Positions 33,370-45,284 are shown, numbered from the stretch's first letter. The stretch: DNA of 64,000 nucleotides from Helichrysum umbraculigerum (GCA_949592205.1 CATIUR010000001.1:240826750-240890749), one strand, 5' to 3'. Program-made: numbers and translations. Notes: generated by a model not told the origin, from the letters alone.

Positions 33370-33812
33370 GAATCCGGCGGATTCAAGCGAATCCGGCGGA
33401 TTCCCAGCCGAAACTCAGATGAATCCGGCGTATTCACGGGAATACGGCGGATTCCCATTTCTAAACCAGTCGAATACGGCGTATTCCTTCGAATACGGCG
33501 TATTCCCCGTTTTTACTCATAAACGATTCTGAAAAACTAGTTGAATACGGCGTATTCATAAGAATACGGCGTATTCCCACCTTCGACCGCATACAAACCT
33601 TCGGCTAAAACGATGAACGAGTAAAAGACACGTTTGATCCGGCGGATCATCGGTGATCCGGTGGATCCTCCTAAACTCGAATGAATACGGCGTATTCACC
33701 AGAATACGGCGTATTCCCCTCTTTTCGAATGAATACGGCGTATTCACCAGAATACGGCGTATTCCCCTGATTTGGACTGAATCCTGCGTATTCACCAGAA
33801 TACGGCGTATTC
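33370..33812 (+). repeat. Array of eight paired palindromes (hairpins), 5' LTR
   Basis: Sixteen units, mostly GAATACGGCGTATTC or GAATCCGGCGGATTC, each 7-nt arms about a central G. They come in eight pairs whose two members start exactly 19 bp apart: 33370/33389, 33421/33440, 33472/33491, 33543/33562, 33636/33655, 33683/33702, 33731/33750, 33779/33798. Pair starts are 51, 51, 71, 93, 47, 48 and 48 bp apart. A pair folds into a hairpin of up to 14 bp with a central G-G mismatch and a 4-nt loop (6-nt for the shorter GATCC pair at 33636). Confidence 0.95.
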
Positions 33813-34010
33813 ACCCTTTTTGGTCCAGTCACTGACTTTTGCATTGGTAATATAATGTACAAACAAATAAATGGATCGAGACTTATTACTTGACTAATAT
33901 TGCAACAACGAGACATTATAATAATATGGACACGACTATGAGACATAATTTTATCCGCGACATAATTTATTACGGACAATTAGAACGCGACAAAACTTAA
34001 TATGATAACA

Positions 34011-34012
<2 letters not shown>

Positions 34013-34057
<45 letters not shown>
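34013..34057. repeat. (TA)n microsatellite in the 5' LTR
   Basis: About 22 TA units, between the two hairpin arrays. The matching tract in the 3' LTR (about 49656-49715) is longer. Confidence 0.9.
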
Positions 34058-34058
<1 letters not shown>

Positions 34059-35181
34059 TAACGGACAATGTATATATACAACGAGACGTATAAATGGAAC
34101 GATTTAACTTATCTAGTACAAACAATATACGACAAACATAAACGATGTAACAAAGTTATTTTGATAACTATTATATTTATGTTTTGAAAACATAAACGAC
34201 GACAAAGACAACTACATCTATATCTATATACATACACTTGACATTTATGATATATGTATATATTGACATTAACAATGACGACAACTAATATATATATTAG
34301 AATATATATATATTCAACTAATATGTATATAAATATACATACTTGAACTCAATGACTAATTGAAACGCAAACCTCACCAGCAACTGAAATATTATAAACT
34401 TTACAACTTAACAAATAATCCATATACTTATACAAGTATTATTATGTACGTCTAGGTATTTGAGGACGCACTTGGATTGTTTGCTAGCTATTTTTGCTGA
34501 AGACTTGCTACAAGTGAGTTCACAGCCCCTCCCTTTTACTTGTTTTAAATGCTTTTAAAACCAGGGGTGGAAAACATAGAACAATGTGAGATAACATGCT
34601 ATATGCTTTAATGTATTGCGCTGCATGCTATTATGTGAAATTGAATAACATGATTTCTTTCACACGATCAAACTTGAACTATTTCTATAAAATGTTTTCA
34701 TATTGAATTAACTTGAATTAATTATATGAAACGTTTTCACAACATTTTGGGAATAAGACAGCAGATCTTGGTACGATCCTAGGTTTACGTGAGGTAGTTG
34801 TAGTGCACATAAGTCCCAGTGCTTACAGCCTATAACCATTAGCTAGGTGACTCTAGCCACTGAGTATACAGATAGTACTATCGATTTGACAACCCTCCCA
34901 GGATATTACTCGTTGGTCATTCCAACCACATCGACGATAGTCGTAATGAGGAGTGTATACTTACCGTGTTACTGAGGCAAAAACAAAACAACTAGTCGTG
35001 GTTTGGTTATAGTACTAGTGTCGTTACTTTAACTCTAAAGGTTTAGCTCACCTTGGAGGGATTATAGTCTATATTTCCCACTCAACTATACGAAACTAAA
35101 CAACTAAATAACAACTTGGTTTGGGAAGGGTATTCCCTGTGATGACTAATAGGACAGGTGTTCCTTGAGAGATTATTACTA

Positions 35182-35552
35182 GGAAACGTTTACCTTAAAT
35201 GGTTGAACTTGGTTTCCCACAAAAACAACTATTCATAGGAAATGTTTACTTAAATGTTAAACCTGTGTTTTCCTACAATAACTATTCTGGAATGTTTACC
35301 TTATTGTTAAACTTGAGTTCCTGTTAACTATCTGTTGGAAAATGTTTGCTTGACTGCTAAACCTGATTTTCCTTAACTATTGAAATGGATATGTTTACTT
35401 AATTGATAAACCTGTATATCCTGCAACTATTTGTTAGGAAATGTTTTCTTTTATTAGAATACTTGTGTTTCCTACACTGCAATTATAAATGTAAGAATGA
35501 CATTCTTACATAATTAGGAAATGTTTTCTTTTATTAGAATACTTGTGTTTCC
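35182..35552 (+). repeat. Second array of seven hairpin units, 5' LTR
   Basis: Units of 33-36 bp at 35182, 35238, 35289, 35337, 35387, 35437 and 35517, mostly about 50 bp apart. Each reads GGAAA..GTTTA, an AT loop, then TAAAC..TTTCC. The outer arms vary together: GGAAAAT with ATTTTCC at 35337, GGATAT with ATATCC at 35387, GGAA with TTCC at 35289. Between the last two units lies a separate 19-bp palindrome, GTAAGAATGACATTCTTAC, at 35491-35509. Confidence 0.85.
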
Positions 35553-36042
35553 TACTTACATATAAATATTATGTTTGTGTACATGAATGATTTATACAAA
35601 AACTAAAACCTGTGAATTCACTCAACATTCAATGTTGACAGTTTACTATGTTTTTCAGGGAATTAGGACTCAGGTACTCCTGCATGCATAAAGGACGTAG
35701 GCAACCTGACTTTTTATGATGCCACTTTTGGGACACTTGGATTTCCTTTGTATTATCAATCTGATTGGTTATACTTATGAAATCCCTCTTTATTAAACTT
35801 GTATTTTCAAATACTTAAGTTGTCTTTGACAACCATACTTATGTACGACTTTATAAGTCGAATCTTTTGTAATAACTTTAAACTTATGGCATCTTAAATA
35901 TATTATGCTCTGTATGATCATATGCTCTGACATCGTGAATGCACTATCGAATCTGTCCGCCCCCAACGCTTAACATTTATTGAAAAAGCTTCCGCTAAAC
36001 TATTAATAAACGCGATTACCGATTTGGGGGTGTGACAGAGAT

Positions 36043-36054
36043 TGGTATCAGAGC
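36043..36054 (+). promoter_or_regulatory. Primer-binding site, initiator tRNA-Met type
   Basis: TGGTATCAGAGC, complementary to the 3' end of plant tRNA-Met, begins 5 nt after the 5' LTR. Confidence 0.95.
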
Positions 36055-36189
36055 TATTGGTTATAGAGAACTAGAAGTCTTTAAGTGACTGAAAACCTTA
36101 GAGACCTAGACTATAGCCTTGGCTAACACATTTCTGCATTCATACTATTGCATACGTCTGACACGTCACACACGATTCTTTGACTAGGT

Positions 36190-36996
36190 ATGTCGAGACA
36201 CTCACCTATTCACATCACTGATTCTGATACTGAGGAGGATCCCATGGAGGGACCATACGACGGGATTCCTATAGCAGTGTCTGAGGAGATTTACCCGCCT
36301 ACATTTCCTAGAGATACTTCTGATGGTTCGATAGCTACACCACCATTGCCATCCACTGATCCTGCTACCCATATGTTAGGATCTATGTCTATGTCTAGAC
36401 GCCATCTTATTGGAGAGCCTGATTTTAGGCCTATACCTAGGAGGACACCGCTGTCGTGTGTCAGGGATTTTCCCGTAGGACCCTCATCATCTCGCGGCAA
36501 GGAGCCGATGGTTGAGGAGAGAGAGATCCGCTGTGATCAGCAGACAGCGAGAGCTAGAGTTCCGCATCTGGACTGGATGCCACGTATTTTACGCCATTGG
36601 AGGATTATTGAGAGGATTCCTTCCACCTATGAGACTGGGGAGTCATCTCACACACCTACATCTCTACATTTGACCGAGGAGCCTCTGGAGCTTACGGTCC
36701 CTACTGTGGTCGCCGTTATTCGTACCTTGCTGGGATTTCATTTTGGTACTCAGTCTGCCCTCCGAGTTATGCGCAGTGACACCTCTCGTCTTGATGATGA
36801 TGTGCTGGCGATATATGGACGCCTTGCGACTTCTGAGTTGCATATTGAGGTAGACAGGGAGTCTGCCGATTTTACTAGAGCACGTCTGATCCGACTAGAG
36901 CGTCGTTTGGAGACTATAGGTGCTGCAGTTGGTTTATGTATGTTGATGGTTGCTGTTAGGATGTTGGTGGGATGGAGTCTACCGTATTTCTTTTAG
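36190..36996 (+). CDS. Extra ORF between 5' LTR and gag, 268 aa, function unknown
   Basis: It opens at an ATG 153 bp past the LTR and is complete, separated by about 380 bp from gag. The N-terminal half is acidic and Pro/Ser-rich (ITDSDTEEDPMEGP near residue 10). A segment around residues 145-165 has TYETGESSHTPTS then LTEEPLELTVPTVVAVI, which resembles hypothetical proteins found upstream of gag in other plant Tekay-type elements as I remember them. The C-terminal part is helix-forming (ELHIEVDRESADFTRARLIR) and ends in a hydrophobic stretch (about 245-262) that could be a membrane segment. I recognise no catalytic motif. An uninterrupted 268-codon frame in a recent element argues for a real product. 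Confidence 0.65.
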   Translation: MSRHSPIHITDSDTEEDPMEGPYDGIPIAVSEEIYPPTFPRDTSDGSIATPPLPSTDPATHMLGSMSMSRRHLIGEPDFRPIPRRTPLSCVRDFPVGPSSSRGKEPMVEEREIRCDQQTARARVPHLDWMPRILRHWRIIERIPSTYETGESSHTPTSLHLTEEPLELTVPTVVAVIRTLLGFHFGTQSALRVMRSDTSRLDDDVLAIYGRLATSELHIEVDRESADFTRARLIRLERRLETIGAAVGLCMLMVAVRMLVGWSLPYFF

Positions 36997-37373
36997 ACCA
37001 TATGTATGATGTATTAGGACTATAGTTATGATGTATTTGGGTTGACTTTTGACTAGATGGATGTATAGGTTAAATACGTCACATTTTGTAGATCATGTTT
37101 GATCCAATGGGTATCTTTTGTAGTAAATCCCATCTTTGTACAAAACTTATGTAACAACGCTTAACCCATGTTATTATATACATCAATTATGCAATGACTT
37201 TTAATTATGATATGTAAACCAAACATAAGCTAGTTTTACATCACTGTGTACATTATGAATGATATCAATTGGTGATTGACTTCATACTATATTTACATTT
37301 ATCACTTACTTTATGAGTGATGACTTGATTTGAAATCTTACACGTGTTTATTGTGTGTGATTAGGACTGAATC

Positions 37374-40344
37374 ATGCCGCCTAAACGTAGAAATACCAGG
37401 AACAGCCAACGAAACCCCACACCACCTCCTGCTGTTGAGGAAACTACTGAACAAATGGTTAACCGAAGGATTTCTGAAGCCCTTGCTCAGTATGACACTG
37501 ACCGAAACCGTAGCGGTAGTAGAGAAACCGAACCAAACGCTTCAGGTAGTAACCCTGAGAGCACTCATAAGGGATGTTCATATAAAACATTCCTAGCCTG
37601 TAAACCGAGCCATTTCCGTGGTACTGAAGGTGCCATTGGAATCATCCATTGGATAGAGAAAATGGAGTCTGTGCTAGAGATTAGCAAGTGTGCTCGTGAA
37701 GATATGGTCATGTATGCTACATGCACATTTAGTGATAAGGCTTTGACTTGGTGGAATGCCCAAAAGCAAGCAATGGGTCGTCCAGCCGCTCATTCAATGT
37801 TTTGGGAAACTCTGAAAACTATGGTCATGGAAGAGTTTTGTCCCCGCAGTGAACTGCAGAAGATTGAGTCTGAGCTCTGGAATATTGCTATGGTTGGTGC
37901 TGATATCACAGGATATACCACTAGATTTCAAGAACTGACACGTCTTGTACCTCACATGGTCACTCCTGAGTACAAGCGCACTGAAAGGTATATCTGGGGC
38001 TTAGTGCCACAAATTCGAAGTTTGGTAACATCAGCTAATCCAGCTACTTTTAAGATTGCTGTGGAACTAGCACAGCGTTTGACTGATGAAGCAGTAAGGA
38101 TGGGGAATCTTACTAAGAAAGCTGATACTGGAAAGGTTGAATCCAGCAATGCTGATGCTGGAAAAGGAAAACGCAAGTGGAATGACCGTCAGGGTCACAA
38201 GAATAAGAAGCAAGCTAGTACCACGAAAGCTTACATTGCCACTACTGCTGAACAAAAGACTTATATGGGGAGTAAGCCCAAGTGTGGTAAGTGTGAACGT
38301 CATCATGATGGTGACTGTACTTTCTGTGGGAATTGCAAACGCTGGGGGCATTTGGCCCAATACTGTAGAGCGAACCCTAACACTCAAGCAAATAGGGATC
38401 GACCAGCAAATGGATGTTTCGAATGTGGCGAGCAAGGTCATTTCCGAAACAAGTGCCCTAAACTGAACCGTGGTAACCAAAACAATCAGAACCGCCCTGC
38501 GAACCCGAACAACAACAATAATCGTGGGAACGTCAACAACCAGCCAGCTAGGGGTCGTGCATTTGTCGTTGGAGCGCAAGAGGCACGCCAGGACCCTAAC
38601 ACTGTCACTGGTACGTTTCTAGTTAACGATCATTATGCATCCGTATTATTTGATTCTGGCGCTGATTTGAGTTTTGTGTCTAAGGACTTTAGACCACTAT
38701 TAGAAATTAGATCTCGTAAGCTAGACAACAAGTACACCTTAGAACTAGCCGATGGTAGGTTGATTGAATCAGGAGAAATAGTACCAGGATGTACTCTAGC
38801 ATTGGAGAGTCATCTTTTCGAAATAGACTTACTACCGGTTGAGTTGGGAAGTTTTGACATCGTAGTCGGTATGGACTGGTTGTCGAAGAACCATGCAGAG
38901 ATTGTTTGCTTTGATAAAATGATACGTATACCATTGCCAACTGGAGAAACTTTGGTGATACAAGGAGACAAGAGGGCGAGTGCCGTCAAAACAATAAATT
39001 GTTTGAAAGCTAGTAAATATCTCCGAAAGGGATATCCAGCATTTTTGGCGCATGTTGTGGAAAAGAAACCTGTAGAGAGAAGCTTAGACGATATACCTGT
39101 AGTACGAGACTATCCGGGAGTGTTTCCTGATGATCTTCCAGGATTACCACCTCCGCGACAAGTCGAGTTTCGCATCGATCTGGTGCTTGGAGCCGCACCA
39201 ATCGCTCGCTCACCTTATCGTCTAGCTCCATCAGAGATGCAAGAACTGTCTACACAGTTGCAAGAGCTTTTAGACTTAGGATTCATCCGACCGAGCTTTT
39301 CACCTTGGGGAGCTCCGGTTTTGTTTGTCAAGAAGAAGGATGGATCTATGCGCATGTGTATTGATTACCGAGAGTTGAACAAAGTAACTATTAAGAACCG
39401 ATATCCGTTACCTCGCATTGACGATCTGTTCGATCAACTTCAAGGATCGAGTTACTACTCGAAGATCGATCTGCGTTCTGGTTATCATCAACTGAAGGTT
39501 CGAGAAGAGGATGTGCCAAAGACAGCGTTTAGGACTCGTTATGGTCACTATGAGTTCCTAGTCATGCCATTTGGATTGACTAACGCGCCGGCAGTATTTA
39601 TGGATCTCATGAACCGAGTGTGCAAACCTTACTTAGATAAGTTTGTCATTGTGTTCATTGACGATATTTTAAATTACTCAAAGACGAAAGAGGATCACGA
39701 ACAGCATTTGAAACTTATCCTCCAACTACTTGAGAACGAGAAGCTGTATGCTAAGTTCTCCAAATGCGAATTTTGGATTAGAGAGGTTCAATTCCTAGGT
39801 CACGTGATCAACGACAAGGGAATTCATGTGGACCCATCCAAAATAGAGGCAATTAAGAATTGGAGAGCACCGGAAACTCCCACAGAAATTCGACAATTTC
39901 TTGGTTTGGCTGGCTATTACCGACGATTTATAGAGAACTTTTCAAAGATAGCCCAGTCACTCACCACCTTAACGCAGAAAGATAAGAAATTCGAATGGGG
40001 AGAGAAACAAGAGAATGCCTTTCAACTATTGAAACAAAAGTTGAGCACCGCACCGATTCTATCCTTACCTGAGGGAACAGAGAACTTCATTGTTTATTGT
40101 GACGCCTCACATCAAGGATTAGGTTGTGTTCTTATGCAAAACGACAAAGTTATTGCTTATGCATCTCGTCAATTGAAGATTCACGAGAAGAACTATACAA
40201 CTCATGACTTAGAGTTGGGAGCAGTTGTTTTTGCATTGAAAATTTGGAGACACTACTTATATGGCACAAAGTGTACAATTTTCACTGACCACAAGAGTCT
40301 ACAACACATATTCGACCAGAAAGAACTCAACATGAGACAGAGAC
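37374..40344 (+). CDS. Gag-Pol of the large chromovirus-type element, part 1 (Gag, protease, RT, start of RNase H), split by CACTA
   Basis: The start ATGCCGCCTAAACG follows a leader. Gag capsid-like region is about residues 65-235. Two CCHC zinc knuckles, CGNCKRWGHLAQYC and CFECGEQGHFRNKC, fall near 320 and 350. Protease has VLFDSGADLSFVS near 425. RT spans about 600-790 with KIDLRSGYHQL, MPFGLTNAPAVFMDLMN and catalytic VFIDDILNYSK. RNase H begins near 885 (VYCDASHQGLGCVLMQ, FTDHKSLQHIF). At 40345 the frame runs into the CACTA element and ends at a chance stop (40418). Joined to part 2 with one copy of the duplicated AC, the total is 4569 bp, exactly 1523 codons with stop, and no other break is seen. 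The element was probably competent until the CACTA insertion. Confidence 0.93.
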
Positions 40345-42184
40345 CACTACAACAAAACTGGTATAATGGGACGGTGATTAGTGTCACAAAATATTATTTT
40401 ATAGGACACTTTATCTAATAGGACCAATAGTTGAAGCGTCCTATATAAAAGCGTTGTAATAGATTAAAGTGTCCTATAAACATATTTTATATATGAGGAC
40501 CAAAATATGTGTCGTAATATATATGTATCAGGGACATAATACATACGACAAAACTAAGTGTCCTAACAAGATATAACTTGATAGGACAAATTGTAGTGTC
40601 CCATAAAATGATCAAATAGCGTCCTAATACACCATATTATACGACAGTTCTGTTTTGCTGATAAATATCACAGATCATGCTAATTGTGAGCATTCTAAGA
40701 AAGGTTTGACAGATAATAATCTAAAAATACATAAAATCTAAAAAGTTAAAATAATTGGTTTATTGAATTTATTTACTTGTATCCATGAACACTGATGATA
40801 TACATATGCTAAAACTTGAAATGAAATAATCAAGACATTTACACTATAATCTAAAGTGTATAACTACAAGTAATAGACATCTAGCACGTAAACGAGAGAC
40901 CAATCTTCATTGAACATGGCTCAAAGCGAGATGTCATCGAGATAGTCTTGTGCTATTGTACATCATCCTTATACAACACCCAAGGCTGCAACAGAAAAGC
41001 ACATGTGTAAGCATAATAGGTAGCACGTAATAACAAATACCATGTCATCTCTAAGACTCTAAGCTAGACATTATGTGGGGTTAACTGTTAAGCATCATAG
41101 CAATGAAATCCAATACCACCGTGATTTGACCTGCAAAATAGGCGTCTAGTGATCGAGTTATACAGCGGGGCTTACATGTTCAACATCACAAACACTAGGG
41201 CTCCTGATGTGGGTCAAAAGAAACCCTGCAAGAAAACAATAGCATGATGAGGAACAACACTCTAGCAAGCCGCTACAGGCAAATAACAACGATTACATGG
41301 AGTAAGAACAAGCTAAACTTAGATTACAAATCCACTCAATCCAATTGGGTTTTACATTTCTACATCTATTTGTGATCCAAGAGTACAATAGAAGTTTCAC
41401 CTCATCTCCTAGAATATTTTTTCAGGGCTTTTTGAGATCAAACACGCTTTATTTTGTTGCCGCCATAAGACCCGAAACGTTGATTGCACCACAACATCAA
41501 ACCATAATTTTATCTTGTCATGAGATTTCATCAAGTCTGCCATTAAAGAGCTCTGGAGATGGATTGAACGATACCATACAAACTAGAAAAAATGTGTTTA
41601 TTACATTAGAAAGTCCCTAAATGTATTCACAATATAAGCAACACATGCGATCAGTAAGATAAATTTACCACATTTTGATAAAATTACAATAATCCAATGA
41701 GAAGATAAAGTGCTTAGGTAAATCAATAGAATTGATCAGGCATTTGATCCCACTGCGCTGTTCCGAAGCTCATCAATCATCTCAAATCAAAGTAACATAC
41801 CAGTGGCATTGACAGTGAATCCACGTTCTGCATTCTGCTCTACAAACTATAAAGTATTTGCCATACAAATAGAGTATATACAAACGGAAATGAACAAACA
41901 TTATATTATATTAAAACTCTTGAAGATAGGCAAAAGGAGAGACCTCAAAAATTAGATGTCTATCCTCTCTCTTAGTTATTCATTCGATTCAATTTGAGCT
42001 GCGTCACTTGCGTACTCTATTTTCATCTCATAATCGACCTGTAAACTCCTTCCTCCAAATTGACAATCTAATCAAAATAAATTTGAGTTTCAAAATCAAA
42101 ATAATAATAATAATGATAAAGTGCAAGAAAATCTTACTCAAATTGAGCCGCTAAGAATCGATATTGTTAAACTGAAAATCGAAA

Positions 42185-42310
42185 TTATACCTTCTCTACA
42201 AATTGACCGTCATAAATCAAGATTTTTGCCTCATTGAGTGCTCCCGCAATTAAGTACCCCACTACCATGTATCCCCAAGATATAATCCGTTCCGAAATTA
42301 ATTCTTCCAT
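42185..42310 (-). CDS. Short coding-like ORF inside the CACTA element (41 codons)
   Basis: On the minus strand ATG at 42310 opens a frame beginning MEELISERIISWGYMVVGYL and ending ...GQFVEKV, stop TAA at 42185-42187. The last codons form GAGAAG|GTATAA, a plausible 5' splice site, and a possible acceptor (TTAG) lies downstream at about 42078. It could be the first exon of a captured or element-borne gene, or a chance ORF. I do not recognise the protein. Confidence 0.3.
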   Translation of the reverse strand: MEELISERIISWGYMVVGYLIAGALNEAKILIYDGQFVEKV

Positions 42311-43099
42311 TTTGAACGAGGGATTTTAAAATATTGAAAAATGATTTTCAAAATTTCGATACGCGCTCAATTTGGCCTCCATAATTCCATCCTTAAAAAA
42401 ATATCATAAATTAATTAGTTATTATTATTAATTTAATCCAATCTAAAGTTCTATACTAAGATATAATGCATTTAATATATTTTTATTAACATAGAATTTA
42501 TTAATTTGCCCCTAATATTATTATTAATAATTTAAAAAACTATTTGAGAAATACTAACATACCCCTACATATATAATTAAATATTATAGACTATCATTAT
42601 TAAACTTTTATATAATCAAAATATGACATAACATTTTTAACCGTAAGGAGTTACGAGACGTGTCAATTATGGACGGGAAGGTCGGAACGAGACGAATATG
42701 TTAGCAAACGTCGTAGGCGGTTTGTCCGGTGTTTGTTGTCGAATTCTATCTCTAAAGCCTCCAAACTCAATTTTTCCCAACTTTACACATTTTTAAAAGT
42801 GTTGTAAGATTTTAAAAACGAACTCTCAATAGAGATTTTTAATGAAACTGTACATTTAAGCGATTGTTTGTATTTTTAATTTCCTTTTTGTACAATCAAT
42901 ACCTATATTAGAGAGTTTCAATTTTTTGATCAAATTTTACAATTTCAATTTGGTATACATAATGTTTAGTATCTAATACCCACGTAAGAAATATATTTAT
43001 AGTTAGTCTCGAAACAACCTACCATTTCACAAATCACAACTAGAACCTAGCCATTATGAACATGCAATTTAGCAGCCGCAACTCGAAACCCGAGTTCGT

Positions 43100-43109
43100 A
43101 ACGACATTT

Positions 43110-43169
<60 letters not shown>

Positions 43170-43209
43170 AAAAGAGTGAAAACAGATTTCAGCCCTTGAT
43201 CTAATATAG

Positions 43210-43270
<61 letters not shown>
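43100..43270. repeat. Two TA/TG microsatellites in the CACTA element
   Basis: (TA)n at about 43112-43160 followed by GTGTGTG, and (TA)n(TG)n at about 43212-43277. Sequence just right of these (43305-43440) resembles 19875-20010 in copy B (shared AAAGTATGCCTTGA and AAATCGAAG), an unnamed dispersed repeat. Confidence 0.85.
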
Positions 43271-43281
<11 letters not shown>

Positions 43282-43531
43282 GGGTGGAGATAAAAAAAAA
43301 GTCTTCTAAAGTATGCCTTGAATGATCTTAAATCGAAGAGGAGAAAACGTTGAATTTTATGATGTAATTTTCATATTTTTTCGACTTCATTTGTGAGATA
43401 GTTTGTTTTTAAGATCTCGTGGGTAAATGTGTTTTGATTACTATAGAGTTAATCACATGGGTGCACATTCACATTAATTATTATAGATTTGCTAAAATGA
43501 ATGTGTGTGATTTACTTCCCCTAGATCACTA

Positions 43532-43534
<3 letters not shown>

Positions 43535-43574
<40 letters not shown>

Positions 43575-43800
43575 ATTAGGATCATGGGAGAAGGAAATTT
43601 AGGTGGAGAAGAGGGAGAATCAATATGATTCAGTACTTTTATTACTATGATTCAACTTTTTATTATTTGAATTATAATAATAAAAAAATGAATTATAGTA
43701 ATTCAAGTAATACAAAGTTGAATCATAGTAATAAAAGTAATGAATCATATTGCTTCTCCCTCTTCTCCACCTAATTTTTCTTCTTTTTTGATCCCGTTAC

Positions 43801-43866
<66 letters not shown>
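43535..43866. mobile_element. Foldback element (hairpin) inserted in a TA microsatellite
   Basis: Between (TA)n at 43535-43572 and (TA)n at 43800-43866 lies a near-perfect inverted repeat of about 230 bp. The left arm includes TTAGGTGGAGAAGAGGGAGAA and the GAATCA..TACTTTTATTACTATGATTCAAC zone; the right arm is its complement to TTCTCCCTCTTCTCCACCTAA. It has no ORF. It may be a MITE family that targets TA repeats; its RNA would form a long hairpin. Confidence 0.7.
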
Positions 43867-43869
<3 letters not shown>

Positions 43870-44499
43870 CTATTAATAAAGTATGTCCATTGTTGAGTAT
43901 TAAGATTTTAAAATAAAATTAAGACTAATTTACCCCTACTACATTTATAAATGAAATTTACTTAAAATAGAAAACTCTTTAATTTTAATATTACTTATTT
44001 GCATTTTGATATATGCTTTTAATGCATTTGACACTTCAAATATATATATTTGGGCACAAGTGAATGCGGGAAAGAAATAGTAATTTTTATTACCTATTTA
44101 TAAAGCTTTTAGAATGTTCATCTACGACTTTGATTGTTATTACTTTTGCAGTAGATATGACGTTTAATCGTTTGAAATATGCTTATAAAAAAAGAAAAAA
44201 AAATATTATATTAACGAATATAGTATTCTAAGTAAATAAAATAGATAAATTGATTGTACCCGTCGCATTTCGCGGGCAATATGCTATATATATATATCAT
44301 AAAATACTTCCAGTCGAGTCAAGCCTGAAAGTATCAAGTCGAGTAATAATAATATAAATTTATTTATTCTTAATTTTCGGTGTTGATGATAGAGTTTTGA
44401 GTTTCCTAATTGAGTTGAGCTCAAGTTTGAAAATATAAACTCAATCGAGATCTAGTCAAGTTTTGAGTTTCCTAATTAAGTTGGGCTCAAGCTTTACAC

Positions 44500-45053
44500 C
44501 AAGGTTGTCAGGATCGGGATCCTACATGGGATCATTTTTGCCTTTGCAAGATCGGGATCGGGATCGTAGATCCTACCAAAATATCATTTTTTATACAAAG
44601 ATATCTAAATTCTTGTAGAAAACTAGTAATTAGATAAATTAATCTAACATTCAAACTTTTATATTACAAAAGTGATGCAATTTGTCAACATATATTTCTA
44701 GGACGATAAATGTTCTAAAACAAAAGATAGTATCCTATCTTCAATCGTCGTTTTAGAGGTTCTAGACTTTTTCTTAGATTATAATTTAATAATAAATGGA
44801 TTAAATTGGAAAATTGAATTTGGAAACAAATGGACGGTAAGTTTTGAGATAGGATTTGGACTACGTATGGGCCTTACAAGCCCAATTGCTAAAAAGATAG
44901 CCCATTTATAGGATCGGATCGTTCAACGATCCTACGATCTTACGATCCAATCCTACGATCCTACTCCGATCCTACCTCCTGACCGATCTTGCACGTTTTT
45001 CCTTGGTAGGATCGTAAGATCGTACGATCAGGATCGCGATCTTGACAACCTTG
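44500..45053. mobile_element. hAT-like MITE inside the CACTA element
   Basis: CAAGGTTGTCA at the left and TGACAACCTTG at the right, perfect 11-bp ends starting CA, flanked by CTTTACAC on both sides (44492-44499 and 45054-45061). Ends are followed inward by many GGATCGGGATC / GATCCTACGATCC motifs in both directions. The 554-bp element has no coding capacity. Confidence 0.9.
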
Positions 45054-45284
45054 CTTTACACTATATATCAAATTATGAACTCATAGTTTTTTGAGTTTCC
45101 TAATTAATAATCTATATTAATGATGTTTATTTTTAAGAATGCATAATAGTCTAGAAAAATGTTATGTAACTTTTCAAAATCCATGTGGTTTTTTTAATAG
45201 TTTATATTTGGTTCACGGATTAATTTGCAAGTTTGTTAAATTTCATATAAAAATGAATAATAATATTAATATTAATTAAAAGAA

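Larger units (their letters stand above)
32061..36037 (+). repeat. 5' LTR of the large chromovirus-type element
   Basis: TGTGACAATCC...GGGGTGTGACA. Layout: AT-rich U3; a pyrimidine-rich, leader-like tract near 32895-32965 with a short GTGTGTGTGTG run; paired palindrome array 33370-33812; (TA)n at 34013-34057; a second hairpin array 35182-35552. Short ORFs across 33212-33979 are by-products of the palindromes. Confidence 0.92.

Noticed and set aside
33212..33979. Overlapping ORFs on both strands with repeating peptides such as EYGVFP and RIRRIP (also at 48923-49621)
   Set aside because: The repeats come from translating the palindromic DNA array; all frames look similar, and the DNA pairing pattern explains them better than a protein would.
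41345..41620. 91-codon ORF inside the CACTA element as a transposase remnant
   Set aside because: No resemblance to CACTA TNPA or TNPD proteins; composition looks like random AT-rich sequence.
43419..43628. ORF with a repeated Ile-Tyr stretch (similar ones at 53519-53824 and 55221-55472)
   Set aside because: Product of TA and CA microsatellites, no real coding signal.
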